From NCBI GenBank assembly GCA_015179125.1, contig WHVA01000006.1, positions 310,001 to 374,000 of the forward strand: DNA of 64,000 nucleotides. Reading direction: 5' to 3'. Position 1 is the stretch's first letter, and every line of letters begins with the position of its first letter. The translations under genes were made by a program, and so were the position numbers. This DNA comes from Gautieria morchelliformis (Eukaryota; Basidiomycota; Agaricomycetes; Gomphales; Gomphaceae). Below are positions 17,865 to 27,174 of the stretch, piece after piece. The notes beneath the pieces were generated by a model. It ran no database searches. It saw only the letters and a list, made by a program, of their open reading frames with translations, and was not told the DNA's origin.

Positions 17865-19241
17865 CTATTGAGCTGCTCTCGGCATTATAGCCCTTTTTGA
17901 GGACCTCGTTTCGCGTAGCGCAGACACAAACTGTCTCCGGAACGTGTACTCATCTGGCGGCTGTATCATACATGCCGCGTATTTCGTGAGCTCGTTCAGC
18001 ATCTCCTGAACGGTTTTCATGCCTTGCATGACCGCGCCGAACTTATTCGATGCGTGATGGTATGTCAGTGTGTGCAGGAACCTCTTTTGAAGGCCTTGCA
18101 TCACAGATTCCAGCGTCCAGATGCGGACCTGGCGATCGAAGCGTTCAACATTTCGAAGGAACCATTCCTGGGCTTCGCCGGTGAGGCGAGTGCCCACATA
18201 GCTGACCTGCATGTCGATGCTGGTTGGTCCTAGGAGGCAATTAATTTTCAGCCATCGTAGGATGGCTGCCACGAAGATTTCAAACTCTTCGAGGTCCGAT
18301 CCCCCTGCATATGTCTCGGGGTGGGCCAATTTTACGCCGGCCTTCGCTAGCACAGACTTCTCCGGGTCTGTGTCCGCGGCGTCTGCCAACGCCACGTACG
18401 GCTCCATTGGTACGACGTCGGCCTGGTCAGGGATTCCCTGGCCTTCCGTTGGGGCCATGGATCGCTCGCGTGGTTGTGACGCCACGCGGGGTAGGCTGTT
18501 ATATGCCCTGACGGGCCCCGGGCCCGGATCGGGCTCGGGATCAGGAGCATTTTGTACTCTCAGTTCCGGGGGCGTTTTGTGCCTGGTGTCCCCGGTCAGT
18601 CCCACGTTGCGGATCCGTAGCCTGCTGTTGTAGGCAGCATGCGCTTGCTGTGCGTCCTGTACGGCTTGCGTGAGCTGCTCGTCGGGCAGCTGAGCGGTGT
18701 GGCTGTGGGCCACCGTCTCTTCGGCGTTCTTGGCTAGTAGCTCGAGTGCCCATGTGTGGCGGCGCGTGGCTGTGGCTTCTTTACGCTGCCAGTGTGCGAC
18801 TTCGAGCTCTAAGCTCTCGGTCGTTGTTTCAGAGTCAGGCTCTGAGGCGACCTGATCCCTAACGATCTGTTGGATCGTTTTACGGCTGTCCGTTGGAGCA
18901 GCCGGTTGCTCCTGAGGTTCGTTGCCGAACATTACGTCCTGTTCGACTGGGACGGCTGGCGGCGGCATTCGCTGTTTGTCTCGCTCATTTCGGCGCGCGT
19001 CGCGACTGCGTTCGTTAGCTGCGGACTGTCGCGAGCTCGGACGAGTTGCGTCGCGTTCCCCGCGTGGGCGGAGTGCTGTCTGGACGTCCTCCAGCATGGC
19101 TGCATCTTGCAGCCTGATCTCCTCCGCCTGGTGGAGTTCCTTGCCGATTGCCATTAGGGCGGCGGTGGCGTTGTCAAGCTGCGATGCCAGCTGATCGTGC
19201 TTGTGGCGCGTCAGCATGCTTCGGTGCAGCGCAGCCTGCAC
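17865..19241 (-). CDS. B2 Gag: coiled coil and capsid domain
   Basis: This 458-residue frame has an N-terminal helical segment (LTRHKHDQLASQLDNATAALMAIGKELHQAEEIRLQDA), a basic/acidic low-complexity part, a second helix around LELEVAHWQRKEATATRRH, and the capsid domain (KLAHPETYAGGSDLEEFEIF, LTGEAQEWFLRNVERF, YHHASNKFGAVMQGM). Relative to B1 it lacks 10 bases near 17910 and about 450 bases distal to it, so the zinc knuckle is gone. A truncated N-terminal extension lies at 19432-19743. This Gag could assemble but probably could not package RNA in the usual way. Confidence 0.8.
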   Translation of the reverse strand: MQAALHRSMLTRHKHDQLASQLDNATAALMAIGKELHQAEEIRLQDAAMLEDVQTALRPRGERDATRPSSRQSAANERSRDARRNERDKQRMPPPAVPVEQDVMFGNEPQEQPAAPTDSRKTIQQIVRDQVASEPDSETTTESLELEVAHWQRKEATATRRHTWALELLAKNAEETVAHSHTAQLPDEQLTQAVQDAQQAHAAYNSRLRIRNVGLTGDTRHKTPPELRVQNAPDPEPDPGPGPVRAYNSLPRVASQPRERSMAPTEGQGIPDQADVVPMEPYVALADAADTDPEKSVLAKAGVKLAHPETYAGGSDLEEFEIFVAAILRWLKINCLLGPTSIDMQVSYVGTRLTGEAQEWFLRNVERFDRQVRIWTLESVMQGLQKRFLHTLTYHHASNKFGAVMQGMKTVQEMLNELTKYAACMIQPPDEYTFRRQFVSALRETRSSKRAIMPRAAQ

Positions 19242-19431
19242 CTGTTTGTTCAGGCCCTCTGCCGTCTCATGGTCGATGGCGTGAGCCCTCGAGATCTTGC
19301 GACTAGAGCTCGAGTATTCCGAGTCCTGACCATCGTCTGGGGCTTGTCTTTTTTGCCGTCGTCGCTCTACTTCGTGAGCGTCAGTTTGAGTCGTGGCCTT
19401 GTGCCCGTCTCGACGTTGTTGCTCTACCGTC

Positions 19432-19743
19432 TCACCACGGCGAGACTTCTCTGCCCTTTCCTTTTTTCTCGGGCAGAGGGAGATGGGGGGGCGGTGCCGG
19501 CTCGTTGCTCGGCGTCGTCTCTTCTTCGGCCACGCTCGACGAGACGTGGTCGGGGTTTTCCTCGTTCTCTACTGAGGGGACGAGGGCGGTGAGATCTACG
19601 ATCTCTCTGTCTTCTATCGTCCTGGTCTCTTGGTCCAGGATAGCGTCAGCCGTCGTGTCACTGGGCTGCGCCTGGGGTGTGGACCTCGAGCTCGTCGCTC
19701 GTGTCCGTCTTCGACTGCGTGGAATCATCATGCTCGCAGCCAA
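19432..19743 (-). pseudogene. B2 Gag N-terminal extension, out of frame
   Basis: This 103-codon frame (MAASMMIPRSRRRTRATSSRS, then an acidic segment) is the true N-terminal part of the B-family Gag, starting about 130 bp inside the LTR. It terminates before joining the main frame at 19241, so at least one indel separates them. Confidence 0.6.
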
Positions 19744-19869
19744 CAGTCGAGGGTCTACTGGAGGGTCTCAACGATGTTTAGTCGTCGACGCAGCGATCTT
19801 TTTCAAGATTGCTTCGAATCCACTATCGGTTGGTCGCGTGGCGATCAACCGCAGGATAGTTCAAAAAGG

Positions 19870-20083
19870 TGTAAAGATGTCGATCTTAGGACCTTGTATC
19901 ACAAGGGCACTGCAGAACTTGACCAATGAGTGGTATTCTGAATGCTACGTAGTGACAGGTAAGAGTAAGATGCGATGGGGACCGCTAGCCGGTTCCCACG
20001 CATAAACTATACAGTGGGTCCCTAAGGGGCCCACTGGGATTATATAATAACTAATGTACATGTAGGTACATGGGTTATTTACA
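19870..20083 (-). repeat. 5' LTR of B2 (214 bp)
   Basis: TGTAAA..TTTACA, in the same orientation as 3848-4060 and closely similar to it. The left flank (GTTCAAAAAGG) is the same internal boundary as in B1. The right flank is D-type LTR sequence. Confidence 0.85.
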
Positions 20084-20800
20084 GGGATCAACCCAGTAGA
20101 CGAAGAGTCCGTTCAGGGTAGCATGCATGCGGGTCCCAAGACATGGTTTTGTACATAAGTGCCTTCGCCGCCTTTACTCTCTGTCGTTTCATGTTCGCAC
20201 TCTTCCCTCACTCTATTGTATGTTTATTCCATCTACTTAGTATCATGACTGCGCACCCCTATCCAACCCTGACTCACGACGGCCTCTTTCCTATTCGCTG
20301 ATACCTTACGAGCATTCGATATAAGTAGTTTACATTCGCGTGTATATTCTCCAGTTCAATTATCATACGTCGTCCATCTTGTGCAAAATTGACCTCACTG
20401 TGATCATCGTCTTGAGCCTTCTCCTGGAGATTTCTATCTTCGACCAGAAGAGGACTTAGGCATCACTGGTGAGTTCTCATACTTCATCTTCATTACCTTA
20501 GCCTTCGAACTATTTTCTGTGCTCACAGCGAAGGGCTCCGAAGGAGCACCTTCGCCGGCGAAGGGATTGTCGCTACTTAGATAATCCTTCCATGACACCT
20601 TGTGCGTTACATTGTCAAGTGCCACGGGCTATTTTGCTACGACTGTAGATAGGGCGAGCTCCGCTCGGGCAGCCCTCTTATCTTGTGAACATTTATTGGT
20701 TCACCTATTCACCGAACGGCATACTTATTCACACAAGTTATTCGGGCATTCGCTGTGTTCACCAATACACGATATTAACACCTAAAAACCAATCTTGACA
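20084..20800 (+). repeat. D-type LTR, right part, target of B2
   Basis: It matches the complete D LTR at 48456-49484 from its internal GGGATCAACCCAG to the CAATCTTGACA terminus. The left third should lie beyond the left edge of the window, on the other side of B1/B2. No coding sequence is seen. Confidence 0.8.
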
Positions 20801-20880
20801 ATCACCATGCATCCAACAACTGCATCCAACAACACATTGCATACCGAGGATGTCTTCACTCGACCACACGTTTCATACGG

Positions 20881-21165
20881 CATCCCCCACAATGCTTCAA
20901 CTGCTACAGCATAGGCCACTTTGCTCAATCATGCAAAACCACCGTGAAATGTGGAATATGCACGGGTCCACACGCTACATCCGACTGCAAGTGCCCTGAC
21001 CAGAATACATGCCAGGAGTCAATGTGCCCACATGTCACACCAAAATGCGCCCTCTGCAATGGATCCCATGCAGCAACTGACCGCAAGCTTTGCAGGGCTC
21101 ATCAATTCCTTCTTGACCAGCACATTTGGAATGCTGCAACAGCAGATGGTCTGTATCATGCTTGA
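20881..21165 (+). pseudogene. LINE-type ORF1/Gag relic with three zinc knuckles
   Basis: The frame encodes QCFNCYSIGHFAQSC (CX2CX4HX4C), then CGICTGPHATSDC and CALCNGSHAATDRKLC (two CX2CX3HX4-5C). This triple arrangement is typical of Gag-like ORF1 proteins of fungal non-LTR retrotransposons. No RT or endonuclease follows, and the upstream part is cut by the D LTR. It is a fragment. Confidence 0.55.
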
Positions 21166-21169
21166 AGGA

Positions 21170-22390
21170 GAGGTAGACTACAATGCAATGAGAGGAGGAC
21201 CAAAGAAGGAGGCAAATAGGTAAAAGGTCGAGACACACAAGGTGCAAAGCCACACACACCCCTCGCCCACATAGGCATGGACAAGCTCGGGGCCTTGCCC
21301 AAAGAGCACAAGCAGAGACAGAGAACAAAAGGCAAGAAGGAGAAGACATAAGATAGGAGCTGTACTTACCATCTTACATAGGGCATTGCCCCAAAAGACG
21401 TAAAATTCGGAATAAAAGAAATAAATAAAAAAAAAACTGGGAAGACATTGACGTGCATGAGTGCCAGCTCATGACAACATCATATCTCACATAGATGATG
21501 TGCCATGTGATACATGAAGCCTCGGTCATGCTAGCCCAGGTGCTGCACTGGCAGAGGTGTAAGGGCAACTCCCCAAGACAGCAGAAATCACATGGCCTGG
21601 CAGGGAGGGATCCAAAGAGGAAAAGCTGAGGATCCTCACAGCTAGTGAGCTACCTATATACATCATGCCCCTACTGCAGCCAGGGGTGCCCACTTAACAA
21701 CCAACATCAACCCTGACCTCTCTGGTGATCACATATTGCATATGACCCTGACACCACTCCAGAATGGCTGCCAAAGCTGAAGCCTCAGGAACTCAGTCTT
21801 GAGATTGAGATTGAGATTGAGATTGAGATTGAGATGGATGTAAGGATGGCTTGATGGCTCAGGATGTGCTCAGACCAGGACTGGGGCTGAGCTCAGATGG
21901 CTTCAGAAGGGGGTTCCCCTGACATCACTCCTCCTCTAGCATGCTGTGTGCTCAAGGCATGGGATGTGATCAAGGAAGGCCATTGACCAAATTCTCTGGG
22001 GTGTGCCTGGGTGAGTCCAGTAAAACTTGTGCACCTTGGCTGGTGCATAGACATCTCCCTTGGAACACCGGTAACTGGTTGGATCCAGAGATAACCAACA
22101 TTATCCAGATACACAACACAGTCCATCGAACTTCAGAGAGCGCGGTTCAGGAACACAAATAGCACACCGACGTGGCAGCGCATGACAGACACAGCGGTAC
22201 GCGCATGTCGTTCCGTCCTTTGTGCCCACACCCCACTCCCTCGTCTTTCACGGCACTACTAAGCATTTTACCATTCCACTCCAAACGTCAGTTCACCTCC
22301 CCTCACATGACACTAACAGCCTCCCCTCCCGGGCTTCATATCCCCCACCGCCCTCTCCCACCCACGGACATGAACTTATAATGATGTTTC
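21170..22390. other. Non-coding stretch with a GAGATT microsatellite
   Basis: No convincing gene is present. An A-run lies near 21427, and a (GAGATT)n tract of about six units lies at roughly 21799-21836. The rest is unassigned, probably degraded repeat. Confidence 0.5.
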
Positions 22391-23290
22391 TGGTGTGTCT
22401 GCCAGTAGAGGTGTGTGTGTGTATGTGCCGGGTGTAGATAAGGCCAGCAAGAGGAACGAGCGTAAGCAGCCCTTCCCGTCCATCCTGCATGACGCGTTTG
22501 CTGCCCTCTCCACCACATCTCGCCATCCATCCGCTAGCATGACCCAGACACAGACACAAACACAGACCCTGGGGGCACAACCCCGCCCGGCGGGTGGTAC
22601 ATCCCGTTTCCCACTCACGCGTGGCTCTGACCGAGCGCCACCCGCTGCTCCCTACACTCCACCATCCGCCCCTCATGCCCCCCCCCCCCCCCGGCGGGCC
22701 CTTCCCGCCCGCCCAAGGGGCACGAGCGCCTCGCCCCCGCCGCCACACAGCACGTACCCGCACCCGCACCCTCGCACACACACCTGCGCCCACCAGCACA
22801 ACCACAGCGGCCGCACCCGCAGCGCCACACACGCCCCCCACCTCCAACTCTACTACACCCACAAGCCCCTTACCCGCGCACACCACCGCACCCTTGCCCT
22901 TACCCGCACGTTTACCTATACCCGCCCCCGTCCCAGACCCCCCAAACCCCCCGGCCGCCGCGCGGGCAAATACACGAAGCGCGTCTTCGTGAACTCGCCC
23001 CCCACGCCCCCTGGCCCCACACCCGCGCCCGCGCCCGTGCCCAACGCGTACCCCCCCTCCCCCCCACGCACGCACATATGCTCCCCCCGCCCCGCCCACC
23101 CAGCACGCGCATGCCTTCCCTGCCGCGGGGTCGCCGCCTCCCCACTCCTACCCCCTCGCACACACACACGCACACACGAATCCGCCCCATGGCTCGAACA
23201 CGCTCGTCCCCATCGCGGCGCCTGCGCCGCGGGATGTTACGGGTCCCGGCGTCGGACCCGGCGTAGGTCCTGGGGCGGGCCCTAGTGTGC
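22390..23290. other. C-rich, G-poor low-complexity tract
   Basis: The plus strand is dominated by C and CA runs, including a poly-C run of about 14 near 22680 and many CACA repeats. Long open frames exist on both strands, but they encode only Pro/Thr/His/Arg or Gly/Arg low complexity and lack domains. I therefore do not call a gene. The complementary G-rich strand could form G-quadruplexes. Confidence 0.5.
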
Positions 23291-23394
23291 TGTGTGGGTC
23301 GTCCTGGGGCTGGAGTTTGGTGCCTGTGCGGCGGCATTAGGCTTTATTAGGAAGGAAGGCTTGGGATCCGTGAGATTCGTTGTGTGGGTATGAG

Positions 23395-23993
23395 GAGGTG
23401 CGCCGTCGATCATTTCTCGGAAGCGTGGGTGATCCATTTCAGATACTGTATCCGCTGTTAGTCGAGCGTAAGTGCTAACGATAGTCTCAGGGATGACATC
23501 ACACGCCAGATCAGTTACCATCAGCAATTCAATTACTATCAACCATTCAATTGGAACGACGTGTGCTTTGGTCTCCTTGGATAGGGCAGTTGACTCGTTG
23601 GAGTTTTGACACTTTTGAACTTGAAGGCATTGGGAAGTTTGCTCGTGAACTTACCTGTCACTTCGCACCATTCCTTGTACGCTGGTTGAGAACTGCGCCT
23701 GAATGCCACTGGAGACAGTGCATATATGATTGCAAACGCACCCCGTGTGTAGCTTACATCTCACTGCGGGAAAATCCCAACAAATAATACCTGGAAATTC
23801 CACGTATGATCCCATATACGTGGAATTCCCACCAAAACGCGGTCCACGTATTTATCCACGAATATACGTGGCTAAAAAATTAGCCAGGACCGTGAATCAA
23901 TGCTGGGAAAGTCACAATGTCAATAGTCTCAATACGTGGGATTTGAAATTGTGGATTTCCTACCAGCAGTTAGTAGAAAATCCAGTTAATTAC
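23395..23993 (+). repeat. Dispersed repeat R, copy 1
   Basis: A stretch of about 600 bp resembling 26007-26567 in the same orientation. Shared blocks include CAGATCAGTTAC, TCGTTGGAGTTTTGACACTTT and CTACCAGCAGTTAGTAGAA. This copy has an extra roughly 50-bp insertion rich in CCACGTAT near 23830. No TG..CA ends or target duplication were found. Confidence 0.7.
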
Positions 23994-24890
23994 CGGTGTG
24001 CTGGATTGGATCTGAAACAGAGGGATGCTGGTATGACTGTGGGAAACCTAGCGATGTCGCCAAGTGAGGCGTCGTGACGTCATCTGCATCGATCCACCAG
24101 ACTTCGAGACGAAGCGACCCCTTCGATCCATAGCGGATGATAGTGTTCTAGACCAGGGATCTGATGTATCGTCGGCTAAAATCATGAGTACTCCCCCTTT
24201 TAAGTCGCTCCCCTTTCACCAGACACGGATCTTATCGGGGGACATGGTTCACACCATGATTCAGTGCTTAACTTGCCACATCGTCTTCGTTCACGACCGC
24301 ATGCTCCCTCACTGCAACAGCCGCAGCAACTAGTCACTGCTGTTCCTGTTCCTATTCCCCAGCAGCTCCGGCCTCAACCAGCACCCCCTCAACCTCCTTA
24401 CATACTCGGCTCCAGTTGTCCTAGGTGCGGGTTACATGGAAATAGAACGCTGCAAGATCCATGTTTCAGTTCGATCATATACACCCACGCCTGCATTGGC
24501 TGGTCTGTATTTGAGGAACAGTGGCAGAAGAACCACGGCCTGCGCTAGAGCTGGATAATTCGTTAGAGTGTCGAAAAGGGAGAAGGCAAGATTTTTGCAG
24601 CACTTCCTATTAAGTAAATAACACTGCACGTCACCGAGTGACGTGACTTCACCAAGCCGGACCTGTCAGCTGACTATCTCCCAGCGGCCGGGTTGCTCTC
24701 CCATACTTGGTGCCACGTAAAAGTTGGGCGCTACTAACCAGCTTTTCGGGGCTTCCTGATGTATATTTTGTGCCGCCAATATAGTAGCGTATATAGTGTA
24801 TGTACTGTGCTGCGGCAATGGATACGGCATAACCAGACAGTATATATACTCATACTTAGAGCTATAGACAGTACGTATTTTGATAGCTCG
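23994..24890. other. Non-coding stretch
   Basis: No supported gene. Short frames are unrelated to known domains. A run of C/A-rich, Gln/Pro-like sequence at 24330-24410 is not part of a long frame. Confidence 0.4.
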
Positions 24891-25096
24891 CTCGCCGATA
24901 ACCACTTTTGCTCTGGCATGCGTCCACTGTATAAAAGGCCATCCCTAAGTCCCTTTCGTAGAGTTGTGCAGTTTATGACCATCCCTCTCGTAGAGTTTGT
25001 GCAGTTTATGGTAACTTACATAAACTGCACAAACTCTTCGAAAGGGAGCCTTTTATACAGTGGACGCATGCCAGAGAAAAAGCGGCTATCGGCGAG
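24891..25096. repeat. Inverted repeat P1 in hydrophobin upstream region
   Basis: The left arm (24891 to about 24978) includes CTCGCCGATAACCAC and GCATGCGTCCACTGTATAAAAGG. The right arm (about 25019-25096) is its near-complementary copy with a few mismatches. The arms enclose a roughly 33-bp tandem duplication (GTAGAGTTTGTGCAGTTTATG) and a short loop. The TATAAAAGG in the left arm is a plausible promoter TATA box. Confidence 0.8.
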
Positions 25097-25159
25097 GTAA
25101 CAACCCAGTCGGACTACTCTCCGCTTCAAGTGGAGAGTAGTCCGACTGGGTTGTTACCT
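25095..25159. repeat. Inverted repeat P2
   Basis: Perfect 28-bp arms (25095-25122 and 25132-25159) with a 9-nt loop. It overlaps the end of P1 by two bases and abuts P3. Confidence 0.9.
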
Positions 25160-25212
25160 ATTGAGAAGAGTAGGAAGAGCTGGAAGTTCCAGCTCTTCCT
25201 ACTCTTCTCAAT
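25160..25212. repeat. Inverted repeat P3
   Basis: Perfect 26-bp arms around a single central G (25186). It abuts P2 on the left and the hydrophobin ATG (25213) on the right. Confidence 0.9.
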
Positions 25213-25784
25213 ATGATGTTCTTCAAGGCTGTCGTCATTTCCACCTATGCTATCCTTGCTACCGCCGCACCGAAGAAACCCACCGCCAATGTCGCCGCGA
25301 CGTCTCCGAAGTCTCACCAGTTTTGCTGGTCACAGTGGAGGCAGGAGTCCTGCCTCCACTGTGACCAGCAAGACTGGCGAGACTTCGTGTGGATTTTATG
25401 TAATAGCTTGACATCCTGTTGACAACCTTGCCAGGTGACGCTCAGTGCTGCAACACCGTCGGAGCAGCCAACTCTCTCCCCGGCGTTGACCTCATAACAG
25501 GCTTGCTCGGTATTGTCATCCATGACCGCTCTGTCGTCATTGGCATCGGCTGCGTACCCATTAGGGTCAAGTTAGTCTTCTTTTGCTTTGATCTGGTTTG
25601 GTACCAATTGTTAATCACCCGGCCATTCTATGTGCAGTGGTGTCGGAGGCGGTGTTACTGACTGCTTCCAGCCCTTGTGTTGTAATAAGAACTCCCATGG
25701 CGTCGTGAGTCCCTATTCATGATCTGGCTGCATGCACCCTTGCTCAATATAAAGTAGATCAGCATCGGCAACTCCTCCGTTTAA
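25213..25784 (+). pseudogene. Class I hydrophobin, possibly disrupted
   Basis: The start MMFFKAVVISTYAILATAAP looks like a secretion signal. Predicted later exons are 25435-25570 (GDAQCCNTVGAANSLPG, LITGLLGIV, VVIGIGC), 25638-25704 (GVGGGVTDCFQPLCC) and 25758-25784 (ISIGNSSV-stop), with introns 25571-25637 and 25705-25757 (GT..AG). The CC..C..C..CC order and the LLGIV/IGIGC pattern match class I hydrophobins, secreted amphipathic proteins that coat aerial hyphae and fruiting bodies. Two oddities stand out. The eighth cysteine position reads Asn. Exon 1 contains inverted repeat P4, and no exon 1 donor joins exon 2 in phase with a clear first cysteine. It may be a pseudogene or an altered paralogue. 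Confidence 0.65.
25307..25387. repeat. Inverted repeat P4 within hydrophobin exon 1
   Basis: The arms are 40 bp (25307-25346 and 25348-25387) around a central G (25347), with two mismatches, both transitions. The left arm continues the exon 1 reading frame. The right arm is its inverted copy and precedes the predicted intron. Confidence 0.9.
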
Positions 25785-26006
25785 ACAAGACTACCCATTG
25801 CCCTTAAATTTCGTTCGAGCACAATCTCTTTTCTATGTGAATTGGTCTTGCGTGTATTATTCTGTATTCAATGTCATTCACATGATGACCAGCAATAAAT
25901 TGCTTTTTTCTTTTTTTTTGGCATCGCGTTGGCTTTCAGAGAATTCGTCTAACTTAGGTGATGTCGGTGAATTAGTTCGGTTGCTTCGGATTTTCACGCC
26001 CTCCTT

Positions 26007-26567
26007 CGCGCGAGATGCGACGTCGATCATTTCGAGGAAGCGCGGGTGATGCATTGCAAATATCCGCTGTAATTAGTCAAGCGCAAGTGCTAACGATAAT
26101 ATCAGAGATGACATCACACGCCAGATCAGTTACTATCAGCAATTCAATTGCTATCAACCATTCAATTGGAATGACGTGTTCTTTGGTCGCCCTGGATAGG
26201 CTCGTTAGCCGTTGACTCGTTGGAGTTTTGACACTTTTGAAGGGCTTGGGAAGTTTGCTCTTGAAACCTGTCACTTCGCACCATTCCTTGTAATTACGCT
26301 GATTGAGAACTGCGCCTGAGTGCCACTGAAGGCAGTGCATATATATATGATCGCAAACGCATCTCGTGTGTAGCTTCCATCTCACTGCGGGAAAATTCCC
26401 AACAAATAATACCTGGAAATTCCACATATAATCCCATATACGTGGTTAAAAAATTAACCAGGACCGTGAATAAATGCTGGGAAAGTCACGATGTCAATAC
26501 GTGGGATTTCTGTAGCAAGGCAATTGTGGATTTCCTACCAGCAGTTAGTAGAAAATCCAGTTAATTA
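26007..26567 (+). repeat. Dispersed repeat R, copy 2
   Basis: The direct-orientation partner of 23395-23993, clearly diverged. The two copies bracket the hydrophobin locus. A minus-strand frame (26077-26427) spans it but shows no known domain. Confidence 0.7.
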
Positions 26568-27174
26568 AGTCGCGACGATACCCCGTATATAATACGTGCT
26601 ATTACTACCCAATGGACATATGGAACTGAGCACCACCTCAAGAGCAAGGAAAGCGAGATAAAAGAGCAGGTGGATTCCTTGCCCCTAAGATGTAAATCAC
26701 TAGGACACGGCAATGGAAGCAATGCGTCACCCAGACGCCGCACTCAATTGCGTTCAGATAGGTTTCAGATAGCCTTGACTACTGCATGCGGTTTATCAAG
26801 CCGATGAGAAATCTTGACGCTTCGGGGGGAATTTGACAACATACCGGGCTGCAGGAAACCCCTTGGTAAAAATTGGAAAAATGAATAATGTCTCCTGGGA
26901 ATGCAATTCTGTCTCCGCCAAACAGCCTGGTGTCACGGCGCGTTGGGGCCTTTGTCTCATCCACAATGCATTCCTGTCTCAACTTTATGTAGCTCGTCAT
27001 GTACTCATTATTATGCCTTGCGTAAAAATTAACACCTGAGTGTACCATCCTATTTCATCATACCCAACCACAATCAAGTACACTGATGGTGGAGAACAAC
27101 GTAGTTTTCTACGTGAGGTATTATTTTGTGTCTACAGTAGAACATAGTAATTTTCAAGGATCCGTCCCGACATG
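26568..27174. other. Intergenic region
   Basis: No supported gene. It is the 3' flank of the DUF6535 gene. A minus-strand frame at 26779-27048 has no recognisable features. Confidence 0.4.

Larger units (their letters stand above)
5180..20083 (-). mobile_element. Ty3/gypsy chromovirus B2, interrupted by element A
   Basis: The minus-strand order is 5' LTR (19870-20083), gag, protease, RT start, [element A], RT end, RNase H, integrase, chromodomain, 16-bp repeats, ORF3 N-terminal half, and an LTR in wrong orientation. Its right boundary lies inside a D-type LTR, and the expected target duplication is GGGAT (20084-20088). The left partner would be outside the window. It is interrupted twice, by A (TCATG) and by B1 (GTGGC), and then rearranged. 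Confidence 0.85.

Noticed and set aside
5180-20083. DIRS-type element, because terminal repeats are inverted
   Set aside because: A DDE integrase and a chromodomain are present and there is no tyrosine recombinase. The inversion is secondary.
22293-23285. Long open frames on both strands in the C-rich tract (up to about 296 codons)
   Set aside because: The composition is only Pro/Thr/His/Arg or Gly/Arg low complexity, frames are open on both strands at once, and no domain or splice structure is visible.
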